A DNA stretch of 64,000 nt from contig NZ_JAAEAA010000002.1 in NCBI RefSeq assembly GCF_010119545.1, positions 186,001 through 250,000 of the forward strand, read 5' to 3'. The notes under the pieces were generated by a model. The model was not told the origin of the DNA. It searched no databases and worked only from the letters and a program-made list of their open reading frames with translations. Each line of letters opens with the position of its first letter. Position 1 is the first letter of the stretch. The stretch is from Pontibacter fetidus. Lineage in GTDB: Bacteria > Bacteroidota > Bacteroidia > Cytophagales > Hymenobacteraceae. Below, piece after piece: positions 50,740-58,995 of this stretch. Made by a program: the position numbers and the translations under genes.

Positions 50740-53142
50740 TTAATTTCTCAGCGGCTTGCCAGTTGTTAGGATGCTTTGAATACGCTCCAATGTTTTGCGC
50801 TCACCTGTTAATGAAAGGAAGGCTTCACGCTCCAAATCCAACAGGTATTGCTCGCTCACTTCAGTTGGGGCAGACAAGTCACCACCGCACATCACGTAAG
50901 CCAGTTTCTGAGAGATCTTCAGGTCGTGCTCTGACATATAGCGGCCGGTAAACATGGCATTAGCTCCAGTCAGGAACATACCTAACGCGCCTTTGCCCTG
51001 TACTTTAATATTAGTGCGTTGTACCGGTTTGGTGTAACCGGCTTCGGCCAGAAGTATAGCCTGCGCTTTAGCATCGGCAATCAGGCGGTTACTGTTTATA
51101 GTTATACCATCTGATTTACGCATAAAGCCCAGGTCTACCGCTTCTTTAGCCGACGTAGAAACCTTTGCCATACCGATGTTCAGGAACACGTTTTTCAGGT
51201 CGTTGTACTCTATGTCGCCGTCGGCATACATATCCGCAGCGCGTAGCGTCATTTCTTTTGTACCGCCACCGCCTGGGATCAAACCGACACCAAACTCAAC
51301 CAAGCCCATGTAAGTCTCAGCAGCCGCCTGTATGTGATCCACGTGCAGGTTAAGCTCGCAGCCACCGCCCAGCGTTAAGCCATGTGGTGCACCTACTACA
51401 GGTATAGCCGAATAACGCATGCGCATCATGGTGTTCTGGAACTGGCGGATGATCATGTTCAGCTCATCAAAATCCTGATCCAGCGCATACATGTAGATTA
51501 AGCCTACGTTAGCACCCGCAGAGAAATTAGCGCCCTGGTTACCTACTACCATACCACGGAAGTCTTTCTCGGCAAGGTCAATACCTTTGTTCAGCGCCAT
51601 GATCACGTCGCCGCCCATAGTGTTCATTTTGGTATGGAACTCTACGTTCAGGATGCCGTCGCCTAAATCAGTTATAGTTGCACCGGTGTTTTTCCAGATT
51701 ACGTTGCTGCCACGCAGGTTCTCGAGTATAATAAAGTTCTCGGCACCTGGTATGGCTTTATATTCTTTGCTGTTGATGTCGTAGTAGCGGCGGTTGCCGT
51801 TCTCTACAATGTAGAAGGACTCTTTGCCGCTGTTCAGCATTTCTTCTACCCAGGCAGCAGGCTGATAACCGTTTTCGATCATGCGCTGCACACCTTCACG
51901 GGCACCAATGGCATCCCAGTACTCAAACGGACCAAGCTCCCAGCCAAAGCCGGCACGCATGGCATCGTCTATTCTGTATAGTTCATCAGAAATTTCAGGA
52001 ATGCGGTTGCTCACGTACTGGAACAAACCATAGAGTGACTCATTAAAGAATTGCGCAGCTTTGTCTGACTGACCAGAGAAAACTTTCACACGCTTCTTCA
52101 GATCTTCAATCGGCTTTAGCACTTCCAGGCTCTGGAATTTGGCACGTTGCTTCGGTCCGTACTCCAGCGTATTCAAATCGAGCGTCAGGATCTCTGTTTT
52201 GCCTTTCGCGTCTTTCGTTTTTTTATAGAAACCCTGACCGGTTTTATCACCCAGCCATTTGTTCTCTACCATCTTTTGCAGGTAGTCCGGCAACTGGAAC
52301 AGTTCCCGCGACTCGTCTCTCTCGCCAGTCTGGTAAAGACCATTTGCTACGTTAGCCAGTGTATCCAGACCAACCACATCCAGCGTTCTGAAAGTAGCCG
52401 ACTTCGGACGACCGATGATCGGACCGGAAATTCTGTCTACTTCGTCTACGTTCAGGCCCAGTTTGTTCATAACCTGCAGCCCCTGCATGATAGCATAGAT
52501 ACCTACACGGTTTGCGATGAAGGCAGGTGTATCTTTTGCCAGTACAGTAGTTTTCCCTAAGTATAGATCACCGTAGTGCATCAGGAAATCAACTACAGCC
52601 GTATCAGTTTCTGGCGTTGGTATGATCTCGAGAAGCTTTAGGTAGCGTGGCGGGTTAAAGAAGTGTGTACCGCAGAAGTGTTTTCTGAAATCATCTGATC
52701 TCCCTTCCAGCATCATGTAGATTGGGATACCCGATGTATTGGAAGTGATTAGTGTACCCGGCTTGCGATGCTGCTCCACCTGGTCGTACACCAGTTTCTT
52801 GATCTTCAGGTTCTCCACTACCACTTCAATGGTCCAGTCGGCAGTAGCGATATCCTTCATGTTGTCTTCGAAGTTACCTGTCTGTATCAGGCGTGCATCG
52901 GATTGGCGGTAAATCGGCGACGGGTTTGACTTTAAGGCTGCATCCAGTGAGCTGTTTACAATACGGTTACGCACGGCTTTACTTTCCAGCGTCAGTCCTT
53001 TTTTCTCTTCGTCGGGCGTTAGCTCCTTTGGTACGATGTCGAGCAGCAGCACCTGCACCCCGATATTGGCAAAATGGCAGGCAATACGCGAGCCCATTAC
53101 ACCGGAACCAAGTACGGCTACTTTCTTAATTATTCTCTTCAT
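50740..53142 (-). CDS. fadN: 3-hydroxyacyl-CoA dehydrogenase / enoyl-CoA hydratase fusion (FadN type)
   Basis: The 800-residue protein carries two beta-oxidation activities. The NAD-dependent dehydrogenase comes first: VAVLGSGVMGSRIACHFANIG at residues 8-28, HFFNPPRYLKLLEI, and DTPAFIANRVGIYAI, with its C-terminal helical domain to about 420. The hydratase (crotonase) domain follows from about 480 (KMNTMGGDVIMALNKG, QGANFSAGANVGLIYM, LGGGCELNLHVDHIQAAAE, GVGLIPGGGGTKEM). The order is the reverse of E. coli FadB and the same as Bacillus FadN. It is preceded by the marR gene 24 bases upstream on the same strand and is followed by the thiolase and dehydrogenase genes. Confidence 0.95.
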   Translation of the reverse strand: MKRIIKKVAVLGSGVMGSRIACHFANIGVQVLLLDIVPKELTPDEEKKGLTLESKAVRNRIVNSSLDAALKSNPSPIYRQSDARLIQTGNFEDNMKDIATADWTIEVVVENLKIKKLVYDQVEQHRKPGTLITSNTSGIPIYMMLEGRSDDFRKHFCGTHFFNPPRYLKLLEIIPTPETDTAVVDFLMHYGDLYLGKTTVLAKDTPAFIANRVGIYAIMQGLQVMNKLGLNVDEVDRISGPIIGRPKSATFRTLDVVGLDTLANVANGLYQTGERDESRELFQLPDYLQKMVENKWLGDKTGQGFYKKTKDAKGKTEILTLDLNTLEYGPKQRAKFQSLEVLKPIEDLKKRVKVFSGQSDKAAQFFNESLYGLFQYVSNRIPEISDELYRIDDAMRAGFGWELGPFEYWDAIGAREGVQRMIENGYQPAAWVEEMLNSGKESFYIVENGNRRYYDINSKEYKAIPGAENFIILENLRGSNVIWKNTGATITDLGDGILNVEFHTKMNTMGGDVIMALNKGIDLAEKDFRGMVVGNQGANFSAGANVGLIYMYALDQDFDELNMIIRQFQNTMMRMRYSAIPVVGAPHGLTLGGGCELNLHVDHIQAAAETYMGLVEFGVGLIPGGGGTKEMTLRAADMYADGDIEYNDLKNVFLNIGMAKVSTSAKEAVDLGFMRKSDGITINSNRLIADAKAQAILLAEAGYTKPVQRTNIKVQGKGALGMFLTGANAMFTGRYMSEHDLKISQKLAYVMCGGDLSAPTEVSEQYLLDLEREAFLSLTGERKTLERIQSILTTGKPLRN

Positions 53143-53166
53143 AGAATAGCTATAGTTGTCTATGGG

Positions 53167-53601
53167 TTAAAATATCTCTTTATTCTCGATCAACCCCTGT
53201 ATGCGGCCACACACTTTAAAAAACACATCAAGTTCTTCCTGGGGTATCTGTTCGCGCACCTTGTGGTTAAAATGCAGCACCGTTTTCCGGGATATCTCTT
53301 TTTTCTGCAGTCCTTTTTTTGTGAGGAAGATGCGCACCAGGCGTTTATCGCTTGGGTCCGAAACTTTAAAGATCAGCTTCTTCTCTTCCATGCTTTTCAG
53401 GATGCGGGTAAGGCTACGTGCCTCCAGGCCTAATAAGGGCGCAATTTTAGTGGCAGGCGTACCGGCTTCCTGGTCTATGTTTAACAACACAAACCCGATA
53501 GATGTTGTAATGTCATTTTTGGCAGCCTCGGTGTTGTACATGCGCGAAATGGCATGCCAACATACTTTCACATTATAATCTACTGTCTCTTCTGGCTTCA
53601 T
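53167..53601 (-). CDS. MarR-family transcriptional regulator, likely controller of the beta-oxidation operon
   Basis: The start at 53601 (MKPEETVDYNVKVCWHAISRM, 144 aa) is preferred to a longer frame from 53646, because a likely promoter and operator lie between the two. The winged helix-turn-helix is visible in LDIDQEAGTPATKIAPLLGLE-like order: GTPATKIAPLLGLEARSLTRIL, then KKLIFKVSDPSDKRLVRIFLT with the Asp/Arg wing typical of MarR. Such regulators bind as dimers and often respond to small ligands such as acyl-CoAs. It is the first gene of the operon with fadN 24 bases downstream. Confidence 0.9.
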   Translation of the reverse strand: MKPEETVDYNVKVCWHAISRMYNTEAAKNDITTSIGFVLLNIDQEAGTPATKIAPLLGLEARSLTRILKSMEEKKLIFKVSDPSDKRLVRIFLTKKGLQKKEISRKTVLHFNHKVREQIPQEELDVFFKVCGRIQGLIENKEIF

Positions 53602-53608
53602 AAACACA

Positions 53609-53622
53609 TTGGTATATACCAA
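53609..53622. promoter_or_regulatory. Candidate MarR operator palindrome
   Basis: TTGGTATATACCAA is a perfect 14-base palindrome just upstream of the marR start codon and next to the predicted -7 element. Its place and symmetry suit an autoregulatory operator. I find no second copy in front of the acyl-CoA ligase gene. Confidence 0.55.
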
Positions 53623-53646
53623 ATATAGAAAATAAATGTTATGCAA
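53620..53646 (-). promoter_or_regulatory. Candidate promoter of the marR-fad operon
   Basis: On the minus strand TTG (53646-53644), 16 bases, then TATATTTG (53627-53620) resembles the Bacteroidota -33/-7 promoter. It overlaps the palindrome at 53609-53622. Confidence 0.5.
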
Positions 53647-53743
53647 GCATACTATTTTAGAAAAATTTATTCGGCATGCATAAAATGTAGTACGGCAGAA
53701 GCAGATTACAGATACTATAGTTATAGCCTTAACAATCGGGCAA

Positions 53744-53774
53744 TAAAAAAGCCCTCCGTTTTGGGAAGGGCTTT
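53744..53774 (-). terminator. Terminator of the small-protein/lipoprotein transcript
   Basis: AAAGCCCT pairs with AGGGCTTT (outer stem to 53774), and on the minus strand a T6 tract follows. It is placed immediately after the 56-aa gene. Confidence 0.75.
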
Positions 53775-53778
53775 GGTT

Positions 53779-53949
53779 TTATAGGCTATCGAGTTCAGCT
53801 TCAGTGTAGGTTACGCCGGGTGGTGGAATTAAGACATCTTTGGCGGTACTAAACTTATGGTTATCACTTTTCTTCATCTCCTGGGCTTCAACTATTTTCA
53901 GCAGTTCCCGCACACTTTTCTCAACATCATCATGAAGCGTGGTTTTCAT
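53779..53949 (-). CDS. Small acidic protein (56 aa), unknown
   Basis: The ATG at 53949 to the TAA at 53779 encodes 56 residues: MKTTLHDDVEKSVRELLKIV, a helical start, followed by a charged centre and VLIPPPGVTYTEAELDSL. It starts seven bases after the stop codon of the frameshifted lipoprotein frame and is followed by a good terminator, so it appears to be the second gene of a short operon. The layout (helix, then linker and acidic C-terminus) is like some antitoxins, but there is no recognisable toxin partner. Function unknown. Confidence 0.6.
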   Translation of the reverse strand: MKTTLHDDVEKSVRELLKIVEAQEMKKSDNHKFSTAKDVLIPPPGVTYTEAELDSL

Positions 53950-53955
53950 TTGCAC

Positions 53956-54356
53956 CTATCCATTATACATAGTAATTCTAAGGGAGTAGAAACCCATATC
54001 AAAGCCGTCATGTATAATCTCTTTAAGGTGGTTTAAATCAATAGAACGATATAATGTATAGACCTCTTTCAGATCAACTGAGTCTAACTCTCCAGTATAG
54101 TTAGCCTTAATACTTAAATCATATAGTTCCCGCAGCCGATAGTAAAACTTACCATCCGGTGTAATTTCTACATCTTTAGAATAGGCTTTTCGCCTAAAGC
54201 TGGGAAGATTGAAAAAGTAATCTTTTCAAACTCTAGTCCATTTGTCTTTTCAGCTTTTACAGGCTGGGCATTATCATCAACTATAGTTTCGGGTTGCTTC
54301 TGCTCTTTACAGGCAAAACAAACTATAGCTAAAACTATAAACAGGCATCTCTGCAT
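53956..54356 (-). pseudogene. Lipoprotein gene broken by a one-base frameshift in a homopolymer
   Basis: The 5' part (from the ATG at 54356) encodes a lipobox signal, MQRCLFIVLAIVCFAC, and a linker, then NGLEFEKITFS, and stops early at 54168. A second frame continues without a start: FRRKAYSKDVEITPDGKFYY, RELYDLSIKANYTGELDSVD and DGFDMGFYSLRITMYNG, to a TAG at 53956. Adding one base to the A5/T5 run at 54212-54216 joins them into a protein of about 133 residues. The joined product vaguely resembles DUF6438-type small lipoproteins. The indel may be a sequencing error or a true null or phase-variable allele. Confidence 0.65.
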
Positions 54357-54382
54357 GGTAACTATAGGTTAGTATATAAAAA

Positions 54383-54436
54383 AATCATCCTGAAAGAATC
54401 TTAAGCTTATAAAACCAAGATCTTTTCAGGATGACA
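54383..54436. repeat. Inverted CATCCTGAAAGA...CTTTTCAGGATGAC repeat
   Basis: Arms near 54385-54402 and 54416-54434 pair with small gaps. The type (a GTCATCCTGA end with an AAGATC centre) is common in Bacteroidota intergenic regions. It lies between the lipoprotein and acyl-CoA ligase genes and may also serve to stop transcription from the latter. Confidence 0.6.
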
Positions 54437-54484
54437 GTATTGGTAACTATAACTTTAGCAGGCAAGAGCCGCCTTAGCTATAAT

Positions 54485-56248
54485 CTAAAACATGCTATCA
54501 ATCTCTTTCTTATAGTTAGCTGTGATGATTTTACGCTTCACTTTCAGAGTTGGGGTTAGTTCGCCGGTTTCTACGGTCCACATGTTCGGTATTAGCTTAA
54601 ACTTCTTAACAGTTTCGTACTGGGCCAGGCCGTGGTTTGCTCTCTCAATCTCGCGCTTATACTTCTCCAGAATTTCAGGCTTGGTTATCATCTCAGCGTC
54701 TGAAGTATACGGAATGCCTTTGTGCTGGCAGTAATCCTGTAAGCCCATAAACGACGGAACTATAAGCGCAGCGGCATATTTCTGCCCATCGCCTACTACC
54801 ATAACCTGCTCAATTACAACAGACTCTTTCAGCTTATTTTCGATTGGCTGCGGTGCCACATATTTACCGCCCGACGTTTTAAACATTTCTTTTTTGCGGT
54901 CTGTGATCTTGATGTACTTGCCCTGAACCAGTTCGCCGATATCGCCGGTATGGAACCAGCCTTCGCTATCTATTACTTCCTGGGTAAGCTCAGGTTTGTT
55001 GTAGTAGCCTTTCATTACATGTGGCCCGCGGGTCAGAATTTCACCATCGGTTTCAGCTATTTTCACTTCCACGCCATCTATTGGCATACCTACCGTACCA
55101 ATCATGTTGTTTTCAGGCTCAAAACGGTTAACCGTAATTACCGGCGAGGTCTCCGTTAGACCGTACCCTTCCATTACCCGGATGTTGGCAGACCAAAACA
55201 CGCGCGCCAGGCGAGGCTGCAACGCTGCGCCACCCGAAACTATAGCTATAACGTTCCCGCCCAGAGCTTCGCGCCATTTACTGAAGATAAGTTTATTGGC
55301 CAGCGCCAGCTGCTGGTTATACCACCAACCATGGTTTACCTGCGGGTCATATTTAAGGCCAAGCTCCAGTGCCCAGAAAAACAACTTACGCTTTATGCCT
55401 GTCAGCTCCATACCTTTCGCTATAATCTTATCATATACCTTCTCGAGCAGGCGCGGCACCGTGGTAAATACATGTGGCTGTACTTCTTTCAGGTTTTCGG
55501 CTACTTTTTCTATACTTTCGGCATAATAGATAGACACACCTACACGCATGTATAAGTATAGTAGCATACGCTCGAAAATATGGCAAAGCGGCAGAAAGCT
55601 AAGTGCACGGTGTGTATTATTTACCGGCACGTAAGGCACCGTACCCTGCACGTTGCTTACCAGGTTGCTATGTGTCAGCATTACGCCTTTCGGGTTACCT
55701 GTAGTGCCGGAAGTATAAATAATGGTCAGGATATCGTCGGGGGTAACAGCATCGCTCAGGGCTTTAAGCTGCTCCGGGTTTTCCATTTGCTTGCCGAGTT
55801 CTACTACATCAGACCAGTGCTTGGCACCATGTACTTCATCAAAGGTGTAAATCTCTTTTATACTATCCATGCCGTCGGTGGCGGCTATTACTTTATTGTA
55901 TAGTTCGCTGTCGGCAACAAAAATTACCTTTACGGCTGCATCGTTAAAAATATAGCGGTAATCCTCAACGGTTATAGTTGGGTACATGGGCACGCTAATG
56001 GCCCCTATCTGCTGAATACCAAAGTCGGCAAAAACCCACTCCGGACGGTTAAAGGAAATGATCGCAACTTTATCGTTTTTACCGATACCTAATTTCAGAA
56101 GGCCAAGGCTTACGTGGTTGGCCATGTTCTGTACATCCTGGGTGCTATACTTTACCCACTGGCCTTCTCTTTTTACAGCAAGGCAGTCTGAGTTAGGGTA
56201 ATTGTTTAGCTGATGCGACAATAGGTCGATAGTACGGGTAATGCTCAT
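54485..56248 (-). CDS. Long-chain fatty acid-CoA ligase (AMP-forming)
   Basis: This enzyme activates fatty acids to acyl-CoA, feeding the operon at 47.5-53.6 kb. The 587-residue protein has the AMP-binding motif TIIYTSGTTGNPKGVMLTH near 175-193, the A5 motif EGYGLTETSPVIT, the GWFHTGDIGEL block and the C-terminal DRKKEMFKTSGGKYVAPQPIE, with a catalytic Lys expected near the end (TPTLKVKRKII). This is the bubblegum/FadD15-type form without an extra domain. It has no signal peptide. The spacer 56249-56497 upstream holds AT-rich sequence and no gene. Confidence 0.94.
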   Translation of the reverse strand: MSITRTIDLLSHQLNNYPNSDCLAVKREGQWVKYSTQDVQNMANHVSLGLLKLGIGKNDKVAIISFNRPEWVFADFGIQQIGAISVPMYPTITVEDYRYIFNDAAVKVIFVADSELYNKVIAATDGMDSIKEIYTFDEVHGAKHWSDVVELGKQMENPEQLKALSDAVTPDDILTIIYTSGTTGNPKGVMLTHSNLVSNVQGTVPYVPVNNTHRALSFLPLCHIFERMLLYLYMRVGVSIYYAESIEKVAENLKEVQPHVFTTVPRLLEKVYDKIIAKGMELTGIKRKLFFWALELGLKYDPQVNHGWWYNQQLALANKLIFSKWREALGGNVIAIVSGGAALQPRLARVFWSANIRVMEGYGLTETSPVITVNRFEPENNMIGTVGMPIDGVEVKIAETDGEILTRGPHVMKGYYNKPELTQEVIDSEGWFHTGDIGELVQGKYIKITDRKKEMFKTSGGKYVAPQPIENKLKESVVIEQVMVVGDGQKYAAALIVPSFMGLQDYCQHKGIPYTSDAEMITKPEILEKYKREIERANHGLAQYETVKKFKLIPNMWTVETGELTPTLKVKRKIITANYKKEIDSMF

Positions 56249-56497
56249 GCTGTCTTATTATCTTTGTATATAGTATAACCTGTTGCTCCTGCAACCCGGT
56301 CCGAAATATTTGCTGATTGGGCAATCGTTAGTGCATTTTAATTATTTTTTTTTATTTCTACCAGTTTCCTTCCTATAAATATTTAATATCAGTTATATTA
56401 CACTCCTTAATTTACCTTTTACCAGTTAGGTGCAGCTATAGTTAGCGCTTGCCCCTACTAGTTTGGTACTTTAAACTTAAAGTAAAGCAGCCAGCAC

Positions 56498-57655
56498 ATG
56501 AACCTGTCGATCTTTTTTGAACCGCTGAACGAAGATATTTTTGCAGCACTAAACAAGCCCCGCACGCTGGGCGCTTACATCAACCGTTTTGTAAGCAAGT
56601 TCCCGGACTGGCGTGCTGCCGACATAGCCATTATAGGGATAAACGAAACACGCGGTGCCGGTAACGACGAGAACACAGACCCCATGCTGGCAGCAGCGCG
56701 GGCCGTGCGTAAAAAGCTTTATACGTTAAACAAAGGTGCGGGCATCTGCAACATTGTAGACCTTGGCAACCTGCGCCCCGGCATTACCTTAGATGATACG
56801 TACCTGCGCATAAAGGAAATTGTTGAGGTCCTGATATCGCATGGCACCATACCTATAGTTATAGGCGGCTCGCACGACCTGGAGTATGGGCAGTTTATGG
56901 GCTACGAGCACCTGGAGCGCGTGGTAAACATGGTGACTGTAGACAGCAGCGTAGACATGACCGAGGATACCGATGCAACCCCGAATAAAAAGCAACTGCG
57001 TAGCATATTAATGCACGAGCCTAACTACCTGTTCAGCCTTGGGCAGATCGGGTACCAGTCGTATTTAGTGGAGCCGGAAGTAATGGCTACGCTGGAGAAA
57101 ATGCATTTTGAAGCGTACCGCGTAGGCGAAGTGCACCGCAACGTGCAGGAAATGGAACCGGTTGTGCGCCTCGCCGACCTGCTGACGATAGATGTAGCAG
57201 CCATTAGGTACCAGGATGCGCCGGGCTACGAACCTGCAAACCCGTTTGGCCTGACCGGCGAAGAAGCCTGCCAGCTTTGCTGGTATGCCGGCCTGAACGA
57301 TAACCTGACCTCGCTGGGAATTTATGAATACAATCCCGCCCTGGATAAACGCGAGCTAACCGCCATGACCGTTGCCACCATGATCTGGTATTTTATTGAA
57401 GGCTTTTACCACCGCAAAAACGAGATCAGCTTCGACAGTAAACAGTTTACCAAATACGCCGTTGCCTTTAATGATAACCCGGACCGGATGGTATTTTATA
57501 AAAGTAAGCAAAGCGAAAAATGGTGGCTTGAAGTGGAGTCGCTTTCAGAGGGGAAAAGCCCGCGCGTGGTGCCCTGCAGCTACGAAGATTACCTACAGGC
57601 AACCAAAGGCGAAGTGCCCAACCGCTGGATTCTGACACAAGCGCGGATTGGTTAA
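56498..57655 (+). CDS. Arginase-fold (ureohydrolase family) protein with degenerate metal site
   Basis: The 385-residue protein aligns along the arginase/agmatinase/formimidoylglutamase fold and would be annotated as formimidoylglutamase in many Bacteroidota. The metal-binding motifs are altered: IVIGGSHDLEYG replaces GGDHS, MVTVDSSVDM replaces the DAHxD motif, and LLTIDVAAIRYQDAPG replaces SxDxDxxDP. Only part of the usual ligand set remains, so ureohydrolase activity is doubtful. FGLTGEEACQLCWYAGL and MIWYFIEGFYHRKNEI are conserved Bacteroidota-specific blocks. No histidine-degradation genes adjoin it. It may have a structural or new catalytic role. Confidence 0.8.
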   Translation: MNLSIFFEPLNEDIFAALNKPRTLGAYINRFVSKFPDWRAADIAIIGINETRGAGNDENTDPMLAAARAVRKKLYTLNKGAGICNIVDLGNLRPGITLDDTYLRIKEIVEVLISHGTIPIVIGGSHDLEYGQFMGYEHLERVVNMVTVDSSVDMTEDTDATPNKKQLRSILMHEPNYLFSLGQIGYQSYLVEPEVMATLEKMHFEAYRVGEVHRNVQEMEPVVRLADLLTIDVAAIRYQDAPGYEPANPFGLTGEEACQLCWYAGLNDNLTSLGIYEYNPALDKRELTAMTVATMIWYFIEGFYHRKNEISFDSKQFTKYAVAFNDNPDRMVFYKSKQSEKWWLEVESLSEGKSPRVVPCSYEDYLQATKGEVPNRWILTQARIG

Positions 57656-57751
57656 CTATAAATGTGTAAATTTGGAAGCCTGCACAAACGGGCAACTATA
57701 AACCAAGCTACAGGCATTTTATTTTAGCTTACAAACCACCCGAACACCAGC

Positions 57752-58006
57752 ATGCAATTACCCGAGTACACGTTACAACAGCTTGCCCTGCGCAACGGCC
57801 AGGACCGAGACGAAGTATGGGTAGCATACAAAGGCGTTATTTATGATGTCAGGAAATCGAGGTTATGGCGCAGCGGCAACCATTACGAGCACTGGGCCGG
57901 CCAGGACCTTACCGAAGAACTAAAAGATGCCCCGCATACCGCTTATGTATTTGATAAATTTGAGGCGATCGGGCTAGTTAAAAATTCGGTATATCTTAGC
58001 AAATAG
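57752..58006 (+). CDS. Cytochrome b5-like heme/steroid-binding domain protein
   Basis: A free-standing 84-residue domain: LPEYTLQQLALRNGQDRDEVWVAY, KGVIYDVRKSRLW, NHYEHWAGQDLTEELKDAPH and FDKFEAIGLV. This matches the membrane-associated progesterone receptor / cytochrome-b5-like fold used for small heme proteins. The classic HPGG motif is replaced by NHYEHWAGQD, so if heme binds, the ligands are different. No signal peptide is visible. The gene is 96 bases after the arginase-fold gene and 68 bases before the kinase gene, all on one strand. Confidence 0.82.
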   Translation: MQLPEYTLQQLALRNGQDRDEVWVAYKGVIYDVRKSRLWRSGNHYEHWAGQDLTEELKDAPHTAYVFDKFEAIGLVKNSVYLSK

Positions 58007-58074
58007 CCGGGAAACCGGGCAAAAAACAACTATAGACAAACAACAACTTTTACTCATATTTACTTTAACAGCAT

Positions 58075-58947
58075 ATGGTTCTTATTGCAGATAGTGGCTC
58101 TACCAAAACAGACTGGAACGCTCTAAACCAGACAGAAGTATTACAGAATGTGCAGACAGTGGGCTTTAACCCCATGTATCAGGAAACAGAAGATATCTTT
58201 AAAGAGTTAGAAAAGAGCCTGCTTCCGAATCTGGATAATAAGAAACCATCGGCTATCTATTTTTATGGTGCCGGCTGCAGCTCTCCGGAGCGAAACAAGA
58301 AGGTATCGGATGCTTTACAGCAATTATTTCCGGAAAGTGAGATACACGTAGACCACGATTTGCTGAGTGCGGCGCGCGCACTTTGCGGCCATAACCCAGG
58401 CATTGCCTGTATACTTGGTACTGGTTCTAACACCTGCCTGTATGATGGCAAAAACATTACCGATAACGTGCCTTCGCTGGGCTTTTTGCTGGGCGACGAA
58501 GGCAGTGGTGCCTACCTGGGCAAATTGCTGATGCGCGCATACTTTTACCGCGAACTTCCGGAAGAACTGGCCCAATCGCTGAAAAATACTTACAACATTA
58601 CCAAAGACGAGTTCCTGGACGCGTTGTACGGTGCTGAAGTGCCAAGCCGCTATATGGCTACCTTTGCCAAATTTGCGCATGATAAACGCAAACACCCATT
58701 CATCAAGGAGCTTATCTATACCAATTTTGAGAACTTTTTTGAGCGCCATGTGCTAAAGTATAAAGGCCACATGGAATTGCCTGTAAACTTTGTAGGCTCT
58801 ATTGCCCACTACTTTTCTGAAAACCTGAAAACCGCTGCTCAAAAGTATGGCCTGCGCATCGATACGATCATCCAAAGCCCCAGCGAAGGCCTGATCAATT
58901 ATCACCAGGAATTACTGATAAAATCCGGAACGGCAAACAAACTATAG
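58075..58947 (+). CDS. BadF/BadG-family sugar kinase (N-acetylglucosamine / MurNAc kinase type)
   Basis: This is a 290-residue ASKHA-fold kinase with the phosphate motifs LIADSGSTKTDW at residues 3-14, the loop ILGTGSNTCLYDG near 113-125 and GFLLGDEGSGAYLG near 136-149. This family includes GlcNAc kinases and the MurNAc/GlcNAc kinase MurK. Its start lies 68 bases after the cytochrome-b5-like gene, and murQ follows 48 bases downstream, which supports a role in peptidoglycan amino-sugar recycling: it would make GlcNAc-6-P or MurNAc-6-P, the latter the substrate of MurQ. The stop codon is embedded in an AACTATAGTT palindrome. Confidence 0.85.
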   Translation: MVLIADSGSTKTDWNALNQTEVLQNVQTVGFNPMYQETEDIFKELEKSLLPNLDNKKPSAIYFYGAGCSSPERNKKVSDALQQLFPESEIHVDHDLLSAARALCGHNPGIACILGTGSNTCLYDGKNITDNVPSLGFLLGDEGSGAYLGKLLMRAYFYRELPEELAQSLKNTYNITKDEFLDALYGAEVPSRYMATFAKFAHDKRKHPFIKELIYTNFENFFERHVLKYKGHMELPVNFVGSIAHYFSENLKTAAQKYGLRIDTIIQSPSEGLINYHQELLIKSGTANKL

Positions 58948-58995
58948 TTTATCTCCAGAGAATAATACATCATTCGTCATTTATAACTAATAAGC

